64,000 nt of DNA from Clostridiales bacterium (GTDB lineage: Bacteria; Bacillota; Clostridia; Saccharofermentanales; Saccharofermentanaceae). Of this stretch, positions 8,285-18,388 are shown piece by piece. The first letter of the stretch is position 1. Every line of letters begins with the position of its first letter. The stretch is from the NCBI GenBank assembly GCA_017529925.1, contig JAFXMZ010000028.1:62001-126000 (forward strand), in the 5' to 3' direction. Under the pieces are notes generated by a model. The model worked only from the letters and a program-made list of their open reading frames with translations. It was not told the origin of the DNA and did not search any database. A program made the position numbers and the translations under genes.

Positions 8285-9823
8285 TCATAATATCATACTT
8301 TGGGCGACACTATGAGCACATTTTATGCCGTCTATGGCCGATGACATTATGCCTCCTGCATAACCCGCACCTTCTCCCGAAGGATAAAGACCTTTTACGG
8401 AAACACTCTCATAAGTTTCCTTGTCCCTAACGATCCTGACAGGAGATGATGATCTCGTCTCGACGAATGTAAGAACAGCATCCGGGCAGTTAAATCCCTT
8501 TATCTTTCTTCCCATTATATCTATGCCTTCTCTTATCGTATCGGTAAAAACTGAAGGCAGAAGATCGCGAAGATCGGCTGCGCATACTCCGGGCCTGTAA
8601 GTCGGCTTGATCCTTGAATATGATGACCCGGATCTTCCGTTCTTCAGATCGTCAAAGATACAATACGGTGCAAGGCCGTTGCTTCCGCCCAGTTCATATG
8701 CCTTAGTCTCAAGTTCTGTCTGATAACGCATTCCGGCAAGAGGATCATCTGATATCTCTTTCGGGTCAAAAGGCACGAGGAGCGCACTGTTTGAATTCTC
8801 ATTATCCCTGGCTCTGTAGCTCATTCCGTTTGTAACGATGGTCCCGGGTATAGATGCCGACGGGACTACTTCGCCGCCGGGGCACATGCAGAATGTATAG
8901 AGCTTTCTGTTGGATGTATCGACAGAGAGTTTATAGTTAGCAGCACAGATATTCCTATAAAGAGCCGTATCAAAGCCATACATAGCGATATCAATGTCTT
9001 TCCTCTTATGCTCGATCCTGACACCGATAGAAAAAGGCTTGCTCTCGATCGCAAACCCTTTTCGGGATGACAGATATGAAAACAGATCCCTGGATGAATT
9101 ACCCGGTGCAAGGATGACCTTATCTGTCTCGATCTCACGTTTAGAAGTAATAACGGAGGAAACAGACCCGTCGTCACCGGTCGTGAATCCGGTCATTTCC
9201 TCTTCAAAACAGACTGTTCCGCCGAGGCTCTCTATCTTCTCTCTTATACCTCTAACTACATTGATGAGGTTATCGGTACCTACATGAGGATGAGAATCGT
9301 AGAGGATATCCGCGGGTGCTCCGAAGGCTGTCATGATATTACCGATATAGGCCTTCAGGCCTGACGATACACCTGTATAGAGCTTGCCGTCCGAAAATGT
9401 CCCTGCTCCGCCTTCGCCGAACTGGATGTTGGAAGAAGGATCCAAAGGAAGACCGTTCTTATAACCTTCAACGTCTTCGGTCCTCCTGCTGACATTCCTT
9501 CCTTTCTCGATGATGACCGGCTCAAGTCCGTAAGAAGCAAGGATCAGCCCCGCGAACATGCCTGCCGGGCCGAAACCTACGATAACAGGTCTTTTTGTCT
9601 TATCGAACTTTCTTCCTTTATACGGAAGAGCAAGAGCTTCCGTATCTTCATTCAGCGGCTCATCATCAATCCTGTATACTATCTTAATATCATTCCTGTG
9701 CCTGGCATCTATGAACTTCTTAACGATGCGGAAATCAGACCTTCCGGCAGCCCTTGAGATCTCCTTAAGTTCGTTGCCGGCATTTCCTATCTTTTCAGGC
9801 GAAAAGACGATATCCCTCATCAT
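8285..9823 (-). CDS. FAD-dependent dehydrogenase-like protein (COG2509 type)
   Basis: Predicted flavoprotein oxidoreductase of 512 residues. The dinucleotide-binding motif is VIVGFGPAGMFAGLILASYG at about 80-99, after an N-terminal domain of about 75 residues. Further family blocks are NIQFGEGGAGTFSDGKLYTG and the C-terminal GEGAGYAGGIMSSAIDG. Proteins of this family are widespread and uncharacterised. The gene begins 3 bases after the stop of another flavoprotein gene; GGGAG lies 10 bases before the ATG. Substrate unknown. Confidence 0.85.
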   Translation of the reverse strand: MMRDIVFSPEKIGNAGNELKEISRAAGRSDFRIVKKFIDARHRNDIKIVYRIDDEPLNEDTEALALPYKGRKFDKTKRPVIVGFGPAGMFAGLILASYGLEPVIIEKGRNVSRRTEDVEGYKNGLPLDPSSNIQFGEGGAGTFSDGKLYTGVSSGLKAYIGNIMTAFGAPADILYDSHPHVGTDNLINVVRGIREKIESLGGTVCFEEEMTGFTTGDDGSVSSVITSKREIETDKVILAPGNSSRDLFSYLSSRKGFAIESKPFSIGVRIEHKRKDIDIAMYGFDTALYRNICAANYKLSVDTSNRKLYTFCMCPGGEVVPSASIPGTIVTNGMSYRARDNENSNSALLVPFDPKEISDDPLAGMRYQTELETKAYELGGSNGLAPYCIFDDLKNGRSGSSYSRIKPTYRPGVCAADLRDLLPSVFTDTIREGIDIMGRKIKGFNCPDAVLTFVETRSSSPVRIVRDKETYESVSVKGLYPSGEGAGYAGGIMSSAIDGIKCAHSVAQSMIL

Positions 9824-9826
9824 ATG

Positions 9827-11005
9827 TCATGACTCCCTGATCCTGTCGGCTGCAGCAATGCCTGAAAGCCATGCCCAATGCAGATTATATCCGCCGCACG
9901 GACCGTCGACATTAACAGCCTCGCCTATAGCAAACAGGCCTTTATCCCAGGCTTTATATGCAGATCCGAGTTTGATACCGCCTGAAGTTATCTGAGCATG
10001 CTCAAAACCCTGATCACCGGTTACTGTAAGAGAAAAGTTTTTGATACCCCCGGCAAGCTTAACAGGATCATCAGTATATCTGGAGATAAGGACCATCGAC
10101 ATCGCAGGCGAGAAAATACCCTCAAGGCATTCATATCTCTTTCGGAAAGGAAATCTTGAATAACGGTCCTCTATCATACCGCAGATCTCATCTTCACTAT
10201 AAGCCGGCAAAATATCGACATTTATAACAGGGGCTTTGCCGGTCCCTTCATAAAGACCGCGGATCCTTCCGGACAGCTGCATGATCATGATCCCTGAGAC
10301 ACCATAATCAGTAAAGAGCATTTCACCTGTCTCAACATGATCATCGCCGGCAAGAGAAGCCTGACATTTGACTCTCTGTCCGGATAATATCCTTATATCA
10401 TCTTCTTTTGTCTTCAAAGGAACGAGAGAAGGTCTGACAGGGACAAAATCAGTCTTATCGAAAAACGGGAGCAACAGCCTGAAACCGTTCCCGTCAGATC
10501 CCGTAACTGGATAGGAACAGCCGCCTGTACATACTACGACATTATCTGCCCTGAAAGTATCATTTATGATATATGAGTCTTCATCTCTTAATATGGAAAC
10601 AGCCGGAGTCTCATATAGTATCTCAACACCTGCATCTTCAATGATACGAAGAAGAGCTCTGGCAACAGTACTGCTCTGGTAAGTCGACGGATATATAAGA
10701 TCGCCGTTTGAGGCTGTCATGACACCGAGGTCATTATTGATAAAGCTCATGATCTTTTCGCCGGGATAAAGATCAAATAACTGCTTCAATATATCAGGCG
10801 AATCCGTATTATAATCATCCGAAGTAACCGATGTGTTTGAAAGGTTACACCTTCCGTTGCCGGTCATGATGAGCTTTGAAGCGGGTTTCTTATTCTTCTC
10901 AAGGATAATGATATCGCTTATCCCACCAAGGATAAGCCTGCAGGCGCATATAAGCCCGGAAGCACCTGCACCTGTTATGAGAACACGGTAAGACTTATTG
11001 TTCAT
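9827..11005 (-). CDS. BaiN/HI0933 family flavoprotein
   Basis: NAD(P)/FAD-dependent oxidoreductase of 392 residues. The FAD-binding motif VLITGAGASGLICACRL is at about 8-24, followed by the family block KLIMTGNGRCNLSN. The C-terminal GPCGGYNLHWAWLSG is also diagnostic of this family, whose members include the bile-acid gene product BaiN and E. coli YhiN. The native role is not settled for most members. It overlaps the upstream CYTH gene by 11 bases and is followed 3 bases on by a second flavoprotein, so the three are one operon. Confidence 0.88.
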   Translation of the reverse strand: MNNKSYRVLITGAGASGLICACRLILGGISDIIILEKNKKPASKLIMTGNGRCNLSNTSVTSDDYNTDSPDILKQLFDLYPGEKIMSFINNDLGVMTASNGDLIYPSTYQSSTVARALLRIIEDAGVEILYETPAVSILRDEDSYIINDTFRADNVVVCTGGCSYPVTGSDGNGFRLLLPFFDKTDFVPVRPSLVPLKTKEDDIRILSGQRVKCQASLAGDDHVETGEMLFTDYGVSGIMIMQLSGRIRGLYEGTGKAPVINVDILPAYSEDEICGMIEDRYSRFPFRKRYECLEGIFSPAMSMVLISRYTDDPVKLAGGIKNFSLTVTGDQGFEHAQITSGGIKLGSAYKAWDKGLFAIGEAVNVDGPCGGYNLHWAWLSGIAAADRIRES

Positions 11006-11657
11006 CAGGATAGAGAAGCTTCAGACAGCGCTTGAACTTACTGTCATTAAAAGGTGCAGCATCTGTATTATCGATGATAAACTGGCCCATTTCCTTAAGG
11101 TCGACGACATCGCCGGACTCAAGTTCGAGTTCAAGTTCGCAGATATCCTCTTCCTTGTCGCCTGCTTCGATCTTACCGCAGTCAAAACATGCCTCCATGA
11201 TGCTGTCGCCGAATCCGAACATATACTTTGTCCTCTCGAAAACAGTAGAACACAGAGGTACGAGATCATCGGAAGAGATGCCTTCGAGCACGTCATCAAG
11301 GAGTTCCGCGGGATCGTCCGCATCCTTCGCGCCATCTTTCAAGGCGGCAAGATCGATCCTGGGGCTGTCCATTTTTACATTCCATTCATATCTCTGATGA
11401 AGCCCGTCGGTAACTCCTCCGCCGAATTTCACTGTATGCTCATAACACACCTTATCATCTTCATCAAGGAACTTTCTGATCCTTATTGAACCGCCCTTCC
11501 TGATGAGCTTGTGATCAGGCGTGTCATAGTATGTATTATCAAGTGTCACTGTCTCCTTGGGAGACGTATCGAGACAGAAATCCGAGAACCATTCGGCATT
11601 GATTATTCCAAAGAGCTCTTCCCTGTTTTTAAAAGAAAGTTTTATCTCACTTTCCAT
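10995..11657 (-). CDS. CYTH domain protein
   Basis: A 220-residue CYTH (triphosphate tunnel metalloenzyme) protein. The N-terminal ExExK signature is seen as ESEIK at residues 2-6, followed by DNTYYDTPDHKL and IRIRKF, basic residues that line the phosphate tunnel. The family includes thiamine triphosphatases, tripolyphosphatases and class IV adenylate cyclases; the activity here cannot be chosen from sequence. AGGAAGG lies 7 bases before ATG. The gene overlaps the downstream flavoprotein gene by 11 bases. Confidence 0.88.
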   Translation of the reverse strand: MESEIKLSFKNREELFGIINAEWFSDFCLDTSPKETVTLDNTYYDTPDHKLIRKGGSIRIRKFLDEDDKVCYEHTVKFGGGVTDGLHQRYEWNVKMDSPRIDLAALKDGAKDADDPAELLDDVLEGISSDDLVPLCSTVFERTKYMFGFGDSIMEACFDCGKIEAGDKEEDICELELELESGDVVDLKEMGQFIIDNTDAAPFNDSKFKRCLKLLYPDEQ

Positions 11658-11669
11658 TTTTTTCCTTCC

Positions 11670-12824
11670 TCAGTAATTGATGGTGTGAACACCGCCTGTC
11701 GAGATGACAACAAGTTTGTCGTTCTCGATAAATCCTATCCTCAGTACTTCCTCGTCGACTGAGATATCTGAGATAACATTACCGTTAGACTTGAATATAT
11801 AGATCCTGTTATCAACACTTACTGCATACTTGTCATCCTTTACGGATACAGCATTTACGGATGATCCGATAAGCGAATCATAGATCGTCTCGCCCTTCGA
11901 GTTGATGATCGCCAGGCTGTTCTTCTGATTTATACCGTCAGAATAGATCATAAATAGCATATCATCTACGGAATTAACGTAATTGATCGAACCGTATTCA
12001 CCTGAGAGAGCAACGAGCTTGTCATTCTCGAGCGTAAAGATCTTATTGGCAGTAAATGTGAAGAGCCTGTTGCCTCCATATACAACGGAACCGAAGAGCT
12101 GGGCGTCATCTGAAGTATAAAGGCCGTAGTCGGATGCAGAGAACTTGGTTCCTGTGTCAACGATAGCAAAAAGCCTGATATATGGTCTGTTTACGGCGCC
12201 CATAGTATTGACGGTACTGATGGCAAAGAATGAATCATCCTTACTGAAGGTGACATCTATAGGATAACCTGAATCAGACGATTCCCAGGCCGCAATAAAT
12301 GAGCCCTTCTCATCATAGATAGTAACCTTGCCATAGCCTTCGTCGCTGTCGGTGATGATCGCACACTTACCGTTATCTGAGAGCTTTGCACCCTTCACCT
12401 TATTCTCGGTGGGCTTTTCAAAAACCACCTGATCCTTATCAAGGACCATAAAGGCATAGCCGTTATAATCAAATACTACTGCCTTGCCGTCCCTGATATA
12501 ACACTGTGGGTTTGTATATTTGATATTCTTGCTGTATACCTCATTGCCGGACAATGTAAGATAAGCAGTCCTGTCCTCGGTAACCTTCAGAACACCCTCA
12601 CCGAAAGCATAGAGTTTCTGCGCCTCGGCATATTCACAGTCAAATCCTCCCTGGGCAGAAAGACGTATAGCCTGATCAGCACCTTTGAGAGCAGATTCCT
12701 TTTTAGCCGTAAAATATAGGAGCACGCCGAAAAGAACAAGGACAAGAGCGAAGATCCCGATAAGGATCTTCAGGCTCCTGTCTGTACTGTTCGTCTTTTT
12801 CTTCTGTTTTACGGTCTCGCTCAT
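11670..12824 (-). CDS. Membrane-anchored beta-propeller-like protein (DUF5711 type)
   Basis: A 384-residue protein with a short basic cytoplasmic tail, one membrane anchor at about 19-41, and an extracellular part made of repeated beta-strand segments of the kind found in propellers. It resembles the DUF5711 proteins of Clostridia. It is the last gene of the Gld-like module: its start lies 12 bases after the stop of the DUF4340 gene, with AGGGGAA 6 bases before ATG. It probably acts at the cell surface with that module. Function unknown. Confidence 0.72.
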   Translation of the reverse strand: MSETVKQKKKTNSTDRSLKILIGIFALVLVLFGVLLYFTAKKESALKGADQAIRLSAQGGFDCEYAEAQKLYAFGEGVLKVTEDRTAYLTLSGNEVYSKNIKYTNPQCYIRDGKAVVFDYNGYAFMVLDKDQVVFEKPTENKVKGAKLSDNGKCAIITDSDEGYGKVTIYDEKGSFIAAWESSDSGYPIDVTFSKDDSFFAISTVNTMGAVNRPYIRLFAIVDTGTKFSASDYGLYTSDDAQLFGSVVYGGNRLFTFTANKIFTLENDKLVALSGEYGSINYVNSVDDMLFMIYSDGINQKNSLAIINSKGETIYDSLIGSSVNAVSVKDDKYAVSVDNRIYIFKSNGNVISDISVDEEVLRIGFIENDKLVVISTGGVHTINY

Positions 12825-12836
12825 AGGTTTCCCCTA

Positions 12837-14297
12837 TTACTGCTCCACAGGAATGTCGTAAACGCCTGCGATACTGCCGCCTATAGCCTCATCAAAGACC
12901 TGATATGCGGGCCATACTCCATATGAATATGTGTCACCCTTTCCGTCACGGAAGAGTTCATCCTTATAAACGTAGAAATATGAATATTCACCGTCTATAA
13001 ATACATAATACGAATTCTCATTTCTTGAAACGAAATCATATGTCTGTGTAACGGAATCCTTTGTTGTTATAACAAGCGTCAACACCGGATCGAGCGCAGG
13101 CGCAGCATCTCTCTCGATACCGCCGATATCGATGCAGGCGATGGCCTCATAGAGCATTGCGGAATAACTCCTGCCTTCAGATGTGATAACCTTGGCTTCT
13201 CTTCCGTCAAGCTTGACAACGGAATCAGCATCGGTGATAGCCTTGGGAACATCAAGACTGAACTTGAACTCTTCACCGTTATATCTTCCGATGATATTCG
13301 ATACGTCAGATACCGACTTATAACATACATAATTATCGATAAGATCGAGTTCAGATGTATCAAGGCCCTTGATCTGCATAGAACTGATCGAAAAATAACC
13401 GTCGACTACATTGGAATAACCATAATAATAACCATCGATATTATACGAAAGATGTACATCGATCACTTCACCTGTCTTCATCGTAAAGACAAAATTATAT
13501 ACGGGTTCAGTAAGACCGTAGGAATCAAGATCGGCAGGTGTCAGCTCGACAAAGGAAGCTATCTCGAGCGTAGCGATATACTCGATCAAATTCTTGAAAT
13601 AGGGACTTGCCTTAATGGAATAAGGAGAAGTGACCGTATAGGAAGGATCGCCTGTATCCTCAACATTACAGGAAGCCAAAATGTCAACACCGTCTGTAGT
13701 CCTGCTGAATGCAACCTTTTCGAGATTATTGTAATCGATATCGAGCAGCTTGGTCGTCAGGAAATCAAGCTCTGTATTTGCGCATGTTGACCTCTTGATG
13801 ATGGCTACTGTATATACCTTCGGTGAATCCTCTGTCTTGAAATAACAATACGACTTATCATAAGTCTGATCACCGATAAGCACCTTCTCAACACTTCCGT
13901 CCCTTTTTGTGATCGTGATCACATACTCAGGATCATCAAGTCCGTACTCGGAAAGGGGCTGATCGTCTCCGACATATGAATTGGCGGAGAAATTGGTAAG
14001 AAGCGAAACGTAGCTCGAGATCGCATCCTGGGAATATGTCTTCCCTGCACTTGCACCGACCATAGTCCATACAGGATTATTGATCTCGTCGATCTCGGAA
14101 GTGAATTCAATTGTCTCGCCGTTTTTCTTTTCGACCTTAAAATCGGCAACGTCATTAGTAGCGACATATACGACATCAAGGCTGACGGCCTCATTGCTCT
14201 TATCTTTACCGGAATCGATGATCAGCCATACGATTACAACTACGAGCAGCAGTCCTACGATTATGAGCGGGATCATCAGTTTCTTGAAAGGATTCAT
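12837..14297 (-). CDS. DUF4340 domain protein of the Gld-like module
   Basis: A 486-residue protein with an N-terminal anchor at about 9-26 and a long extracellular part. The repeated pattern of TFSANSYVGDDQPLSEYGLDDP and later LDSYGLTEPVYNFVF matches DUF4340, in which several short repeats with a YGLD/YGLT core recur. DUF4340 genes characteristically follow GldG genes in ABC operons of many phyla, as here. Biochemical function is not known. GAGGT lies 10 bases before the ATG. Confidence 0.85.
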   Translation of the reverse strand: MNPFKKLMIPLIIVGLLLVVVIVWLIIDSGKDKSNEAVSLDVVYVATNDVADFKVEKKNGETIEFTSEIDEINNPVWTMVGASAGKTYSQDAISSYVSLLTNFSANSYVGDDQPLSEYGLDDPEYVITITKRDGSVEKVLIGDQTYDKSYCYFKTEDSPKVYTVAIIKRSTCANTELDFLTTKLLDIDYNNLEKVAFSRTTDGVDILASCNVEDTGDPSYTVTSPYSIKASPYFKNLIEYIATLEIASFVELTPADLDSYGLTEPVYNFVFTMKTGEVIDVHLSYNIDGYYYGYSNVVDGYFSISSMQIKGLDTSELDLIDNYVCYKSVSDVSNIIGRYNGEEFKFSLDVPKAITDADSVVKLDGREAKVITSEGRSYSAMLYEAIACIDIGGIERDAAPALDPVLTLVITTKDSVTQTYDFVSRNENSYYVFIDGEYSYFYVYKDELFRDGKGDTYSYGVWPAYQVFDEAIGGSIAGVYDIPVEQ

Positions 14298-14317
14298 ATG
14301 ATCTTATACCTCGAAAG

Positions 14318-15841
14318 TTACAGATTCTTTCTCTTCTTATAGATAACGACACCCGTTATAACAAATGCGAGCGGGATGACTACCATGAAGATGAAGATGA
14401 TACCGGAAACCGTCTTCTGGTTTACCTTATCGCTGTTGATACTGTAGTTTGCAAGAGGTCTCGAAGGGATATCGATCGAATTCTCGATGCCGAACATGCT
14501 CCTGATGATATTACGGATAAAGACCGCATTTGCATCCGACAGACCAAATGAACCGATATAAGCATCATCCGTAAGGGTCGTTATACCGAAAACATAGACC
14601 TGGGGAGCTTTATCTCCGACATCCGTATATGTGGAGAAGAGTCCGAGATCAAACTGATTCTTATTGTTGTGTACTACAGGCGTACCATTCTCATCAAAAG
14701 CATATGTCGTCGCAGAACTGCTCGTTAAGAGGACAGGATACTGTGTGATCCACTGCCTGTTAAAGTCAGATGTGGTAATGGGACGTGCAGATGCATACTT
14801 GACCTTCTCGTTATTGGTCGTAAATCCGCCGTAATTACCGCCAAGCTCGGCATAATATGAGCCTGCATTCGCATCCATGATATATGAAGGATCATTCTCC
14901 ATAAGGACTTCATCGGAGATAGCGATATTGAACTTATTGAGGAGCAGGTTGAGATTATCGAAAGACTCTGTCGAGTTATACTGTGTAAAACCTGCAGAAA
15001 CGATCAGATTTCCATGTGTATTCTGAAGATAATCATCCATCGCAAGATACATCGACTCGGTGATATCCTTGTCGATATTATTGAGATAGAGAAGATCACA
15101 GTCTTCTGGAACCGTAAATGAGTCGGATGCCGGGATCTCGGCTACCTCAAAACCGAGGGCATTAAGGATCGTCTGGAGCTGCGAATCATCATGATTATCG
15201 AGACCCGAAACGATGTATGCCTTATGTGTATAGCCTCTGGTAAGGTTTACGATAGCATTTGTAAATGTGGACTCAACATTATTGGCAGTAGGAACATACT
15301 GTCCGTAATTGAGCATCTCCTGATCGTAGTTATAGCAGTAGAGCGGAACTACAGTCTCAACATGTCCGTTGCATGAAAGAGCGAAGATATTGGACTGAAG
15401 GTCATAAACGCCCTTGGGATCAAGCTCCTTCGTAATGGAAGGATGCTTCTCAGGATCGATGTATTCTACCGTGATCTTACCTCCGGACTGCTTCTGATAA
15501 TCATCGAGCAGAGGAACGATATACTCATATTCTGTTCCCCTGTAGTCTTCAGGCCTGTCCATGAGACCGACGATCCTGATATGCGTATCATTGGGAAGGC
15601 TCTTGATATAATCGACCGTCATCTCGGAAACGGAATTCTGCTCGGTCGAAGTAAAGTCAAACTCGAGTTTCTTTCCGATGATCTTATCAAAAACGACATT
15701 GATCAGGAGTACGATCACGAGGATTATTACTACGGATGTTACGGAGAAGACCTTGAGAGACAGGGCTCTTCTGTCTACGGAGCTCTTTGCTCCCTTCTCC
15801 TTCTTATTCTCTTTATTCTTCATTTCTTTATTCTCACTCAT
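14318..15841 (-). CDS. GldG-type ABC transporter auxiliary protein
   Basis: A 507-residue GldG-family protein: N-terminal helix at about 29-50, a large extracellular domain and a C-terminal helix at about 483-503. The Gld/IFT52-like domain is seen in TVEYIDPEKHPSITKEL and YIVSGLDNHDDSQLQTIL. In Bacteroidetes GldG works with GldA and GldF in gliding; in Firmicutes its substrate is unknown. A strong AGGAGG is 10 bases before ATG, and it lies 16 bases after the permease gene. Confidence 0.88.
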   Translation of the reverse strand: MSENKEMKNKENKKEKGAKSSVDRRALSLKVFSVTSVVIILVIVLLINVVFDKIIGKKLEFDFTSTEQNSVSEMTVDYIKSLPNDTHIRIVGLMDRPEDYRGTEYEYIVPLLDDYQKQSGGKITVEYIDPEKHPSITKELDPKGVYDLQSNIFALSCNGHVETVVPLYCYNYDQEMLNYGQYVPTANNVESTFTNAIVNLTRGYTHKAYIVSGLDNHDDSQLQTILNALGFEVAEIPASDSFTVPEDCDLLYLNNIDKDITESMYLAMDDYLQNTHGNLIVSAGFTQYNSTESFDNLNLLLNKFNIAISDEVLMENDPSYIMDANAGSYYAELGGNYGGFTTNNEKVKYASARPITTSDFNRQWITQYPVLLTSSSATTYAFDENGTPVVHNNKNQFDLGLFSTYTDVGDKAPQVYVFGITTLTDDAYIGSFGLSDANAVFIRNIIRSMFGIENSIDIPSRPLANYSINSDKVNQKTVSGIIFIFMVVIPLAFVITGVVIYKKRKNL

Positions 15842-15857
15842 CTTAAAGCACCTCCTA

Positions 15858-16625
15858 TCAACCCTGTGACCAGCGCTTCTTCTCGAGCACTCTGTATGTC
15901 AGGAACAGGAATACGAGAGTAAAGCTGAGGCAGAAGATCAAAGGTGCGACCGAGAAGATTCCGTAAAGGAAATTCTTTGTCTTCTCAAGAGGATCGAACC
16001 AGTTGATGACTGCTGCTACTCTCTCCCCTATGGTATTGACCTTGTCTACATCTGAGCCGAGTGAAGTGGCGATCGTCGTAGCCGCAGACTGGGCCATTCC
16101 GCTGATATATGAAAGGAGATTGATCGCAAGTATGATAACAAATGAGATGATCGCAGCGATGATCTGGTTATCGGTAAGAGCGGATGCGAATACGCCGATG
16201 GCGATAAAGAGCGCTGCAAGGAAGAAGTATACGATTACCGAACCCCATGCATTGATATCGACTACACCGCCGTACATCGCGGTAATTATCATATGGATGA
16301 TAACGTTTACGAAGAGCACTGCGAAAAGGCTCAACGCCGCAAGGAACTTACCCATTACGACCGAGAAGAGTGAAACGGGAGAAGAATAGTAAAGAACTTC
16401 TGTTCCGCGTTTCTTATCTTCCGAGAAAAGGCCCATCGTGATTATGGGGATGATGATCATGAAATATCTGGTAAGGAGATTGATCTCAACAGCAAGATTT
16501 ACTTCTCCGGAACCGAAAAGACTTACAAAGATATATCCCGAGAGAAAAGAGAACAGGGCAAGAGCCACATATCCTACGGGAGATCTGAAATATGAGAGAA
16601 ACTCTCTTTTGAAAACTGCTAACAT
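15858..16625 (-). CDS. ABC-2 type transporter permease (GldF-like)
   Basis: A 255-residue integral membrane protein with six predicted helices. It begins MLAVFKREFLSYFRSPVGYV, the cytoplasmic elbow typical of ABC-2 permeases. It contains MGLFSEDKKRGTEVLYYSSPV, the coupling region. It partners the ATPase encoded just upstream (22 bases), and the GldG and DUF4340 proteins follow. It probably exports an unknown substrate or drives an envelope process. AGGAGG lies 10 bases before the ATG. Confidence 0.9.
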   Translation of the reverse strand: MLAVFKREFLSYFRSPVGYVALALFSFLSGYIFVSLFGSGEVNLAVEINLLTRYFMIIIPIITMGLFSEDKKRGTEVLYYSSPVSLFSVVMGKFLAALSLFAVLFVNVIIHMIITAMYGGVVDINAWGSVIVYFFLAALFIAIGVFASALTDNQIIAAIISFVIILAINLLSYISGMAQSAATTIATSLGSDVDKVNTIGERVAAVINWFDPLEKTKNFLYGIFSVAPLIFCLSFTLVFLFLTYRVLEKKRWSQG

Positions 16626-16647
16626 ATAACCTATGCCTCCTAACCGA

Positions 16648-17583
16648 TCACGCTGAAGTAATACTCAGGAAGATCTCTTCGAGAGTGGGATCCAGTGAGC
16701 GGAACTCGAGGATCGGCCAGCCGCCCTTGGACATATTGTAGAAGATCTGACGTCTTACGTCCGCACCGCCGTTGCCGTCGACGATGATCTCGATCTCATG
16801 CACCTGATCGTCGGAATTCCTGACATTAGTATCGGAAACTCCGGGGATGCCCCTTAATGAATTGACGATATCCTTAACGGGGCCCTGGCAAGAAAGAAGG
16901 AGCTTGGAAGAACCGGCGAGCCTCTTGGAAAGATCCGTGATGGTATCGATAGCCGCAACCTTGCCCTTGTTGATGATGACTACTCTGTCACATACAGCCT
17001 GAACCTCGGAGAGGATATGTGAGCTGATAATGATAGTCTTTGTTGCAGAAAGATTCTTGATGAGCTTTCTGATCTCGATGATCTGATTGGGATCGAGTCC
17101 TACTGTAGGCTCATCCAGGATAAGGATATCCGGATCGCCGACGAGAGCCTGTGCGATTCCGACTCTCTGCTTATAACCCTTGGAAAGGTTGCCTATAAGC
17201 CTGTCGGCAACATCCACGATCTTGACCATGGATATTATCTTCGCAAGGTGTTCCTTACGTCCCTTCCTCGATACTGACTTAAGATCACATATGAAATTAA
17301 GATACTCGAGGACAGTCATATCAAGATAAAGAGGAGGAAGCTCAGGAAGATATCCTATACACTTCTTGGCTTCTTCCGGCTCCTCAAGGATGTCATGTCC
17401 GTTAACTTTTACAGTACCTGAAGTCGATGACAAAAAGCCTGTAATGATATTCATGGTAGTCGATTTTCCTGCACCGTTCGGTCCAAGGAATCCGAGGACT
17501 TCACCGTCATTCACGGTAAAGCTGATGCCTCTGACGGCTTTCTTGTCGCCGTAGTTCTTTACCAGATTGGTTATTTCGATCAT
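16648..17583 (-). CDS. ABC transporter ATP-binding protein (GldA-like)
   Basis: ATPase subunit of 311 residues that energises the adjacent ABC-2 permease. Walker A is GPNGAGKS at about 34-41, the signature is LSKGYKQR, Walker B is ILILDEPTVGLDP and the switch histidine is in IIISSHIL. The C-terminal extension of about 80 residues is usual for ABC-2 exporters. GGAGG is 7 bases before ATG. This is the first gene of the five-gene Gld-like module; the 52-base AT-rich gap upstream may hold its promoter, although no clear hexamers are seen. Confidence 0.92.
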   Translation of the reverse strand: MIEITNLVKNYGDKKAVRGISFTVNDGEVLGFLGPNGAGKSTTMNIITGFLSSTSGTVKVNGHDILEEPEEAKKCIGYLPELPPLYLDMTVLEYLNFICDLKSVSRKGRKEHLAKIISMVKIVDVADRLIGNLSKGYKQRVGIAQALVGDPDILILDEPTVGLDPNQIIEIRKLIKNLSATKTIIISSHILSEVQAVCDRVVIINKGKVAAIDTITDLSKRLAGSSKLLLSCQGPVKDIVNSLRGIPGVSDTNVRNSDDQVHEIEIIVDGNGGADVRRQIFYNMSKGGWPILEFRSLDPTLEEIFLSITSA

Positions 17584-17635
17584 ATAATGCCTCCGTTTTT
17601 ACACATCAACGAATATTTTATAATAAATAATAATA

Positions 17636-18388
17636 TTAATAAAGAGATATTTCTGCCGCGAAGACCTTCTTTCCGTCATTCTTGTAGCCGTAGACCGTAT
17701 ATAGGCCTTCTTCAGTCCTGTCAGTGAAGATCTCCACCTTCTGGCCGGGATGGACCTCTGAAGAATATGTTATAAGTATCTCATTGGTCCTGTCGGCATC
17801 TATACCCTGCTTATAAAGCGCGTCGAGCGCCCACGCAAGATATCTCGTATTGTTAACGTGATGATTATGATCGAGCTCAGAGTGATCTGCATATTTAAGT
17901 ATCGCAGGTTCACCCGAAAGAGTATCCCTGTCCGGGATCTTTACGGCTCGGGCCATCTGACCGAAAACGAGCCTGTCCTGCTGGACCGTCTCTTTTGGAA
18001 GCCCCTCTACCTTAGCCGGGATAAGCGGTCTGTGAGTATTGATGTCAGCAAGGATCCATGTGGATGTTCCCTCACCTATTATCTCTCCGTCTTCTCCTCT
18101 GATCTCGTATTCCCTGTCAAAATAGAATTTCTGTACACCGGTGCTCCATGTCCTCACCGAAAAAGTCTCTCTCCAGTCAGGAAGCCTGCTGTAGCGGACT
18201 CTCATACGGAGGATGATCCAGCATGCGCCGAGCTTTTTCAGGTCATATCTGTCATAACCGCAGTCCCCTGCCCCTTTATCAGCTGTCTCCTGAAGGTCAC
18301 CGAGCAGTACATTGGGCGCAAGCCTGCTGTCAGAACCGCACTCAGTCCCCTTTACAGTAAAGCTCATATCAGAATATGGAGGGAGCAT
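17636..18388 (-). CDS. Acyl-ACP thioesterase
   Basis: Hydrolyses acyl-ACP to free fatty acid, ending fatty-acid elongation in the cytoplasm. The 250-residue protein has two hotdog domains of the FatA/FatB-like family (PF01643). The catalytic block appears as DHNHHVNNTRYLAW, with Asp, Asn and His placed as in the family. The N-terminal hotdog includes NVLLGDLQETAD. The start ATG overlaps the upstream stop as TAATG, indicating translational coupling to the membrane protein gene before it. In bacteria the fatty-acid product and purpose are generally unknown. Confidence 0.9.
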   Translation of the reverse strand: MLPPYSDMSFTVKGTECGSDSRLAPNVLLGDLQETADKGAGDCGYDRYDLKKLGACWIILRMRVRYSRLPDWRETFSVRTWSTGVQKFYFDREYEIRGEDGEIIGEGTSTWILADINTHRPLIPAKVEGLPKETVQQDRLVFGQMARAVKIPDRDTLSGEPAILKYADHSELDHNHHVNNTRYLAWALDALYKQGIDADRTNEILITYSSEVHPGQKVEIFTDRTEEGLYTVYGYKNDGKKVFAAEISLY

